A stretch of DNA of 64,000 bases, from the NCBI RefSeq assembly GCF_945859685.1, contig NC_079149.1:5367118-5431117 (forward strand). Reading direction: 5' to 3'. The notes beneath the pieces were generated by a model, which saw nothing but the letters and a program-made list of their open reading frames with translations, was not told where the DNA came from and searched no databases. Below are positions 61,249 through 64,000 of the stretch, in pieces; within the stretch, counting starts at the first letter, position 1; each line of letters begins with the position of its first letter. Both the position numbers and the translations under genes were made by a program. The stretch comes from Eupeodes corollae. Taxonomy: Eukaryota; Arthropoda; Insecta; Diptera; Syrphidae.

Positions 61249-62541
61249 ACGGTGATTTTTTAAGAGCTTGAAAACTTAAAAAAAAAAAATTTGCAAAATC
61301 TCATCGATTCTTTATTTGAAACGTTAGATTGGTCCATGACATTTACTTTTTGAAGATAATTTCATTTAAATGTTGACCGCGGCTGCGTCATAGGTGGTCC
61401 ATTCGGAAAGTCCAATTTTGGCTAACTTTTTCGAGCATTTCGGCTGGAATAGCCCGAATTTCTTCGGAAATGTTGTCTTCCAAAGCTGGAATAGTTGCTG
61501 GCTTATTTGTGTAGACTTTAGACTTGACGTAGCCCCACAAAAAATAGTCTAAAGGCGTCAAATCGCATGATCTTGGTGGCCAACTTACCGGTCCATTCCT
61601 TGAGATGAATTGTTCTCCGAAGTTTTCCCTCAAAACGGCCATAGAATCGCGAGCTGTGTGGCATGTAGCGCCATCTTGTTGAAACCACATGTCAACCAAG
61701 TTCAGTTCTTCCATTTTTGGCAACAAAAAGTTTGTTAGCATTGAACGATAGCGATCGCCATTCACCGTAACGTTGCGTCCAACAGCATCTTTGAAAAAAT
61801 ACGGTCCAATGATTCCACCAGCGTACAAACCACACCAAACAGTGCATTTTTCGGGATGCATGGGCAGTTCTTGAACGGCTTCTGGTTGCTCTTCACTCAA
61901 AATGCGGCAATTTTGCTTATTTACGTAGCCATTCAACCAGAAATGAGCCTCATCGCTGAACAAAATTTGTCGATAAAAAAGCGGATTTTCTGCCAACTTT
62001 TCTAGGGCCCATTAACTGAAAATTCGACGTTGTGGCAGATCGTTCGGCTTCAGTTCTTGCACGAGCTGTATTTTATAGGGTTTTACACCAAGATCTTTGC
62101 GTAAAATCTTCCATGTGGTAGAATAACACAAACCCAATTGCTGCGAACGGTGACGAATCGACATTTCACGGTCTTCAGCAACACTCTCAGAAACAGACGC
62201 AACATTCTATTCTGTACGCACTGTACGCATTCGTGTGGTTGGTTTAATGTCCAATAAAGTAAACTGAGTGCGAAACTTGGTCACAATCGCATTAATTGTT
62301 TGCTCACTTGGTCGATTATGTAGACCATAAATCGGACGTAAAGCGCGAAACACATTTCGAACCGAACACTGATTTTGGTAATAAAATTCAATGATTTGCA
62401 AGCGTTGCTCGTTAGTAAGTCTATTCATGATGAAATGTCAAAGCATACTGAGCATCTTTCTCTCTGACACCATGTCTGAAATCCCGCGTGATCTGTCAAG
62501 TACTAATGCATGAAAATCCTAACTTCAAAAAAATCACCCTT
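61249..62541 (-). mobile_element. Nearly intact mariner-like DNA transposon, 1293 bp
   Basis: The inverted ends AACGGTGATTTTTT (left) and AAAGGGTGATTTTTTT (right, reverse-complemented) abut TA at 61247-61248 and 62542-62543. One transposase gene covers most of it. It lies inside a LINE and is the parent-type copy of the 379-bp element at 45841-46219. Confidence 0.9.
61388..62428 (-). pseudogene. Mariner/Tc1-superfamily transposase with two nonsense codons
   Basis: The gene starts at ATG 62428 (MNRLTNEQRLQIIEFYYQNQ, helix-turn-helix region) and stays in one frame for about 346 codons to the stop at 61388. It is broken only by TAG at 62207-62209 and TAA at 62012-62014. Motifs: SIRHRSQQLGL, KILRKDLGVKPYKIQLVQEL, first Asp FSDEAHFWLNGYVNKQN, HPEKCTVWCGLYAGGIIGPY, second Asp MWFQQDGATCHTAR, third Asp in WPPRSCDLTPLDYFLWGYVK. 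About 36 residues lie between the second and third Asp, more than the 34 of classical mariner. The enzyme would cut and paste the element at TA sites. As it stands it should not yield a full protein. Confidence 0.88.
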
Positions 62542-62543
62542 TA

Positions 62544-63005
62544 TAATGTTTCTCTATAACTGACTGAGTTTAACATAGATAACTGGAAAGATATCTTTTC
62601 GAATTTTATCGCAAAAGTTGATGAAAATATAAATCTTCAACATATAAATAGAGCATCATCATCGTCAACAAGAGAAATTTATAGAAATCCAAGCTACTCC
62701 TTAAATACTAATGCGACAAATTATTTCAATAATTTGCGAGAGCTATAAGTACGATTTTCAGAGCAAGAATTGAAATATTGAATTGAGCGTGACAATATTT
62801 ACCATCTAATAGGTATTTGTCCGATACTACAAGAAATTCGAAGGCTCTTTTTTCAACATAGGTTCCCCTCTACAGAACAAATATGTGTTGTAATGAACGA
62901 ATCCGTTGGGTAGACAAATCTCTTAATGTTCTAAGACCATGCCTTAAATTATCGAAGAAGCTTCTTGACCTTCAAATTTTGTTTCTACAACAAAATTTAG
63001 GTCTA
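62544..63005 (+). pseudogene. LINE fragment, right of the mariner insertion
   Basis: It continues 60642-61246: DNWKDIFSNFIAKVDENINL, QHINRASSSSTREIYR, NPSYSLNTN, and after a frameshift a region like IGICPILQEIRRLFF, the usual C-terminal Cys/His end of this LINE type. Several stops are present. Confidence 0.6.
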
Positions 63006-63379
63006 TGATAATATGTAGTATCTTTTTAACTAAAAGCTTTTCGCCATTATGTATCAGATGCCGATTCCAACAGGATAGCCATCTTGGACCGCTCTTTTTT
63101 TGTATGTAGTTAAATTTTCACAAAATAATATAAAAAGTGGATAGAGCACAACCCACGGATTAACTTTAAAATTATTTTTTTTCTTAAATAAGCAAATTAT
63201 TATTTAAGGAACTCAAAAATTATACAATACAAAATTGAACTTAAAGGCGTATTTTGTAGAAATCTTTGGGATGTTAGAAAAATTAAATGTGGCATTTTTG
63301 GTTGGATTGTATCTGCTTTACAAATCTTTACATTTTTGTTTTTTATTTCACCGGAAGTTAGGAACAATATTTTGTGCTA

Positions 63380-63800
63380 TGAGAAATATATTCCAAGTCA
63401 AAACTTAATTTTTTCTCAAAATATTAGAGTCGAAAATCGAGGTTTATCTATTTTTCGCAGTATTTTTTGTAGACATGATAAATAAATTGTAAATTTAACT
63501 TCTTTACAAATTTCAACAAATGTTAACAACATTTTTTTATAAGATGAACTTTAATGACTTCAATCGTTATTAGTTTTCAAGATATTAAATAAAATGTTAA
63601 GTGGTGTTTTTCTATTTTTTTGTGAAACAAAATTCCCTTCTTTTTTTTTTTAAAACCAGATATCAGAAACGATATTCTTCGTTGCATAAAATTATTCTTT
63701 TTATAATATAACTATTGTTTCGAAAAATATTCGAGGTATAAGTATTTTTTTTTTGAGTCAATCGGAAAAAAATTTTCGAGACTACAAATCCATCTATTTA
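63380..63800. repeat. AT-rich dispersed repeat (GAGTCGAAAAT family)
   Basis: GAGTCGAAAAT at 63427-63437 with flanking T-rich tracts and a GTTGCATAAAATTATTCTTT-like segment also seen near 44590. Confidence 0.35.
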
Positions 63801-63859
63801 GTATGACTTCACAAAGCATAATATAGAATTTGTTTGAAGCCGATATCGCTAACTTAAGT

Positions 63860-63956
63860 TAAGTAACCTAGGGACCGAGCTACACAGATAAGTTTGTTGG
63901 GTGAGGCCCTAGCTTATAAAGGACTGCAGCGCCACTTTAAGTAAGTAAGTAAGATA
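63860..63956 (+). mobile_element. RTE-like LINE 3' tail
   Basis: GGGACCGAGCTACACAG, then GGTGAGGCCCTAGC, GGACTGCAGCGCCACTTTAAG and (TAAG)4. This matches the last 80 bases of the 6838-7140 fragment and gives a clearer view of the family's 3' end and tail repeat. Confidence 0.7.
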
Positions 63957-64000
63957 TCCCTATTCGTCAAAGATTTTTAATTCTTTTAATTTCTATACTA

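Larger units (their letters stand above)
47566..64000 (-). other. Sdc: Sdc upstream intron or 5' flank (open-ended)
   Basis: This lies upstream of the KTVQPS exon in the Sdc sense. No signal-peptide exon could be identified. It holds the second CR1/Jockey-like LINE copy, a SINE, an AT-rich dispersed repeat, a CpG-rich patch, two mariner-like elements, a LINE and an RTE tail. The stretches 47600-48215, 49600-50710, 52170-56740, 57795-60360 and 63010-63380 show nothing beyond AT-rich DNA. Confidence 0.45.

Overview
The window looks like a repeat-packed, AT-rich stretch of a fly genome (Diptera, probably Brachycera). It lies inside the introns of one host gene, syndecan (Sdc), read on the minus strand. 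Two Sdc coding exons are supported, at 47446-47565 and about 29311-30082. They join in phase 0 and together encode the conserved mature N-terminal block of fly syndecan: an acidic DEIYIDDE motif, SGSGFG-type glycosaminoglycan attachment sites, and a long Asn/Ser/Asp-rich ectodomain. The signal-peptide exon (expected above 47565) and the transmembrane/cytoplasmic exons (expected below 29311) were not found and may lie outside. The species cannot be named from the sequence.

Almost everything else recognisable is mobile DNA. The main item is a complete, very young Ty3/Gypsy LTR retrotransposon at 19883-29105. It has 1.9-kb LTRs that differ by only two substitutions and one 5-bp indel by eye, a 4-bp ACAC target duplication, a tRNA-Lys-like primer-binding site, a polypurine tract, gag with two CCHC-type boxes, and an intact pol (protease, RT, RNase H, integrase) entered by a -1 shift over a canonical G GGA AAC slippery site. 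It lies about 0.2 kb downstream, in the Sdc sense, of the second Sdc exon and in the opposite orientation. Its gag frame carries a premature stop after 15 codons.

0-19.9 kb: a 5'-truncated CR1/Jockey-like LINE with a poly(A) tail, inserted into a duplicated ~0.2-kb repeat; small LINE and RTE 3'-end pieces; tandem RT scraps near 9.7-10.5 kb; a 605-bp hAT-like MITE with 38-bp inverted ends (14874-15478); a tRNA-derived SINE; and the RNase-H-side tail of another LINE. 29.1-37.1 kb: Sdc exon, an intron stretch crowded with ACTGTAA motifs, and a perfect (AATAG)195 satellite block. 37-50 kb: decayed LINEs, a SINE remnant, a cluster of three nested or adjacent mariner-like elements (44.7-46.8 kb), the first Sdc exon, and a second decayed copy of the first LINE. 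50-64 kb: a SINE with a perfect 14-bp target duplication, an AT-rich dispersed repeat, a CpG-rich patch, a decayed mariner, and a nearly intact mariner (61249-62541) inserted inside another LINE, ending with an RTE 3' tail.

No bacterial-type operon, CRISPR, rRNA or genuine tRNA gene was seen. The best candidates for new biology are in the Gypsy element: a cluster of four spaced palindromes in U3, a PBS with a 2-nt interruption, an altered second zinc box and the frameshift site. A SINE/RTE pair sharing a 3' tail and the ACTGTAA-rich intron segment are also worth a second look.
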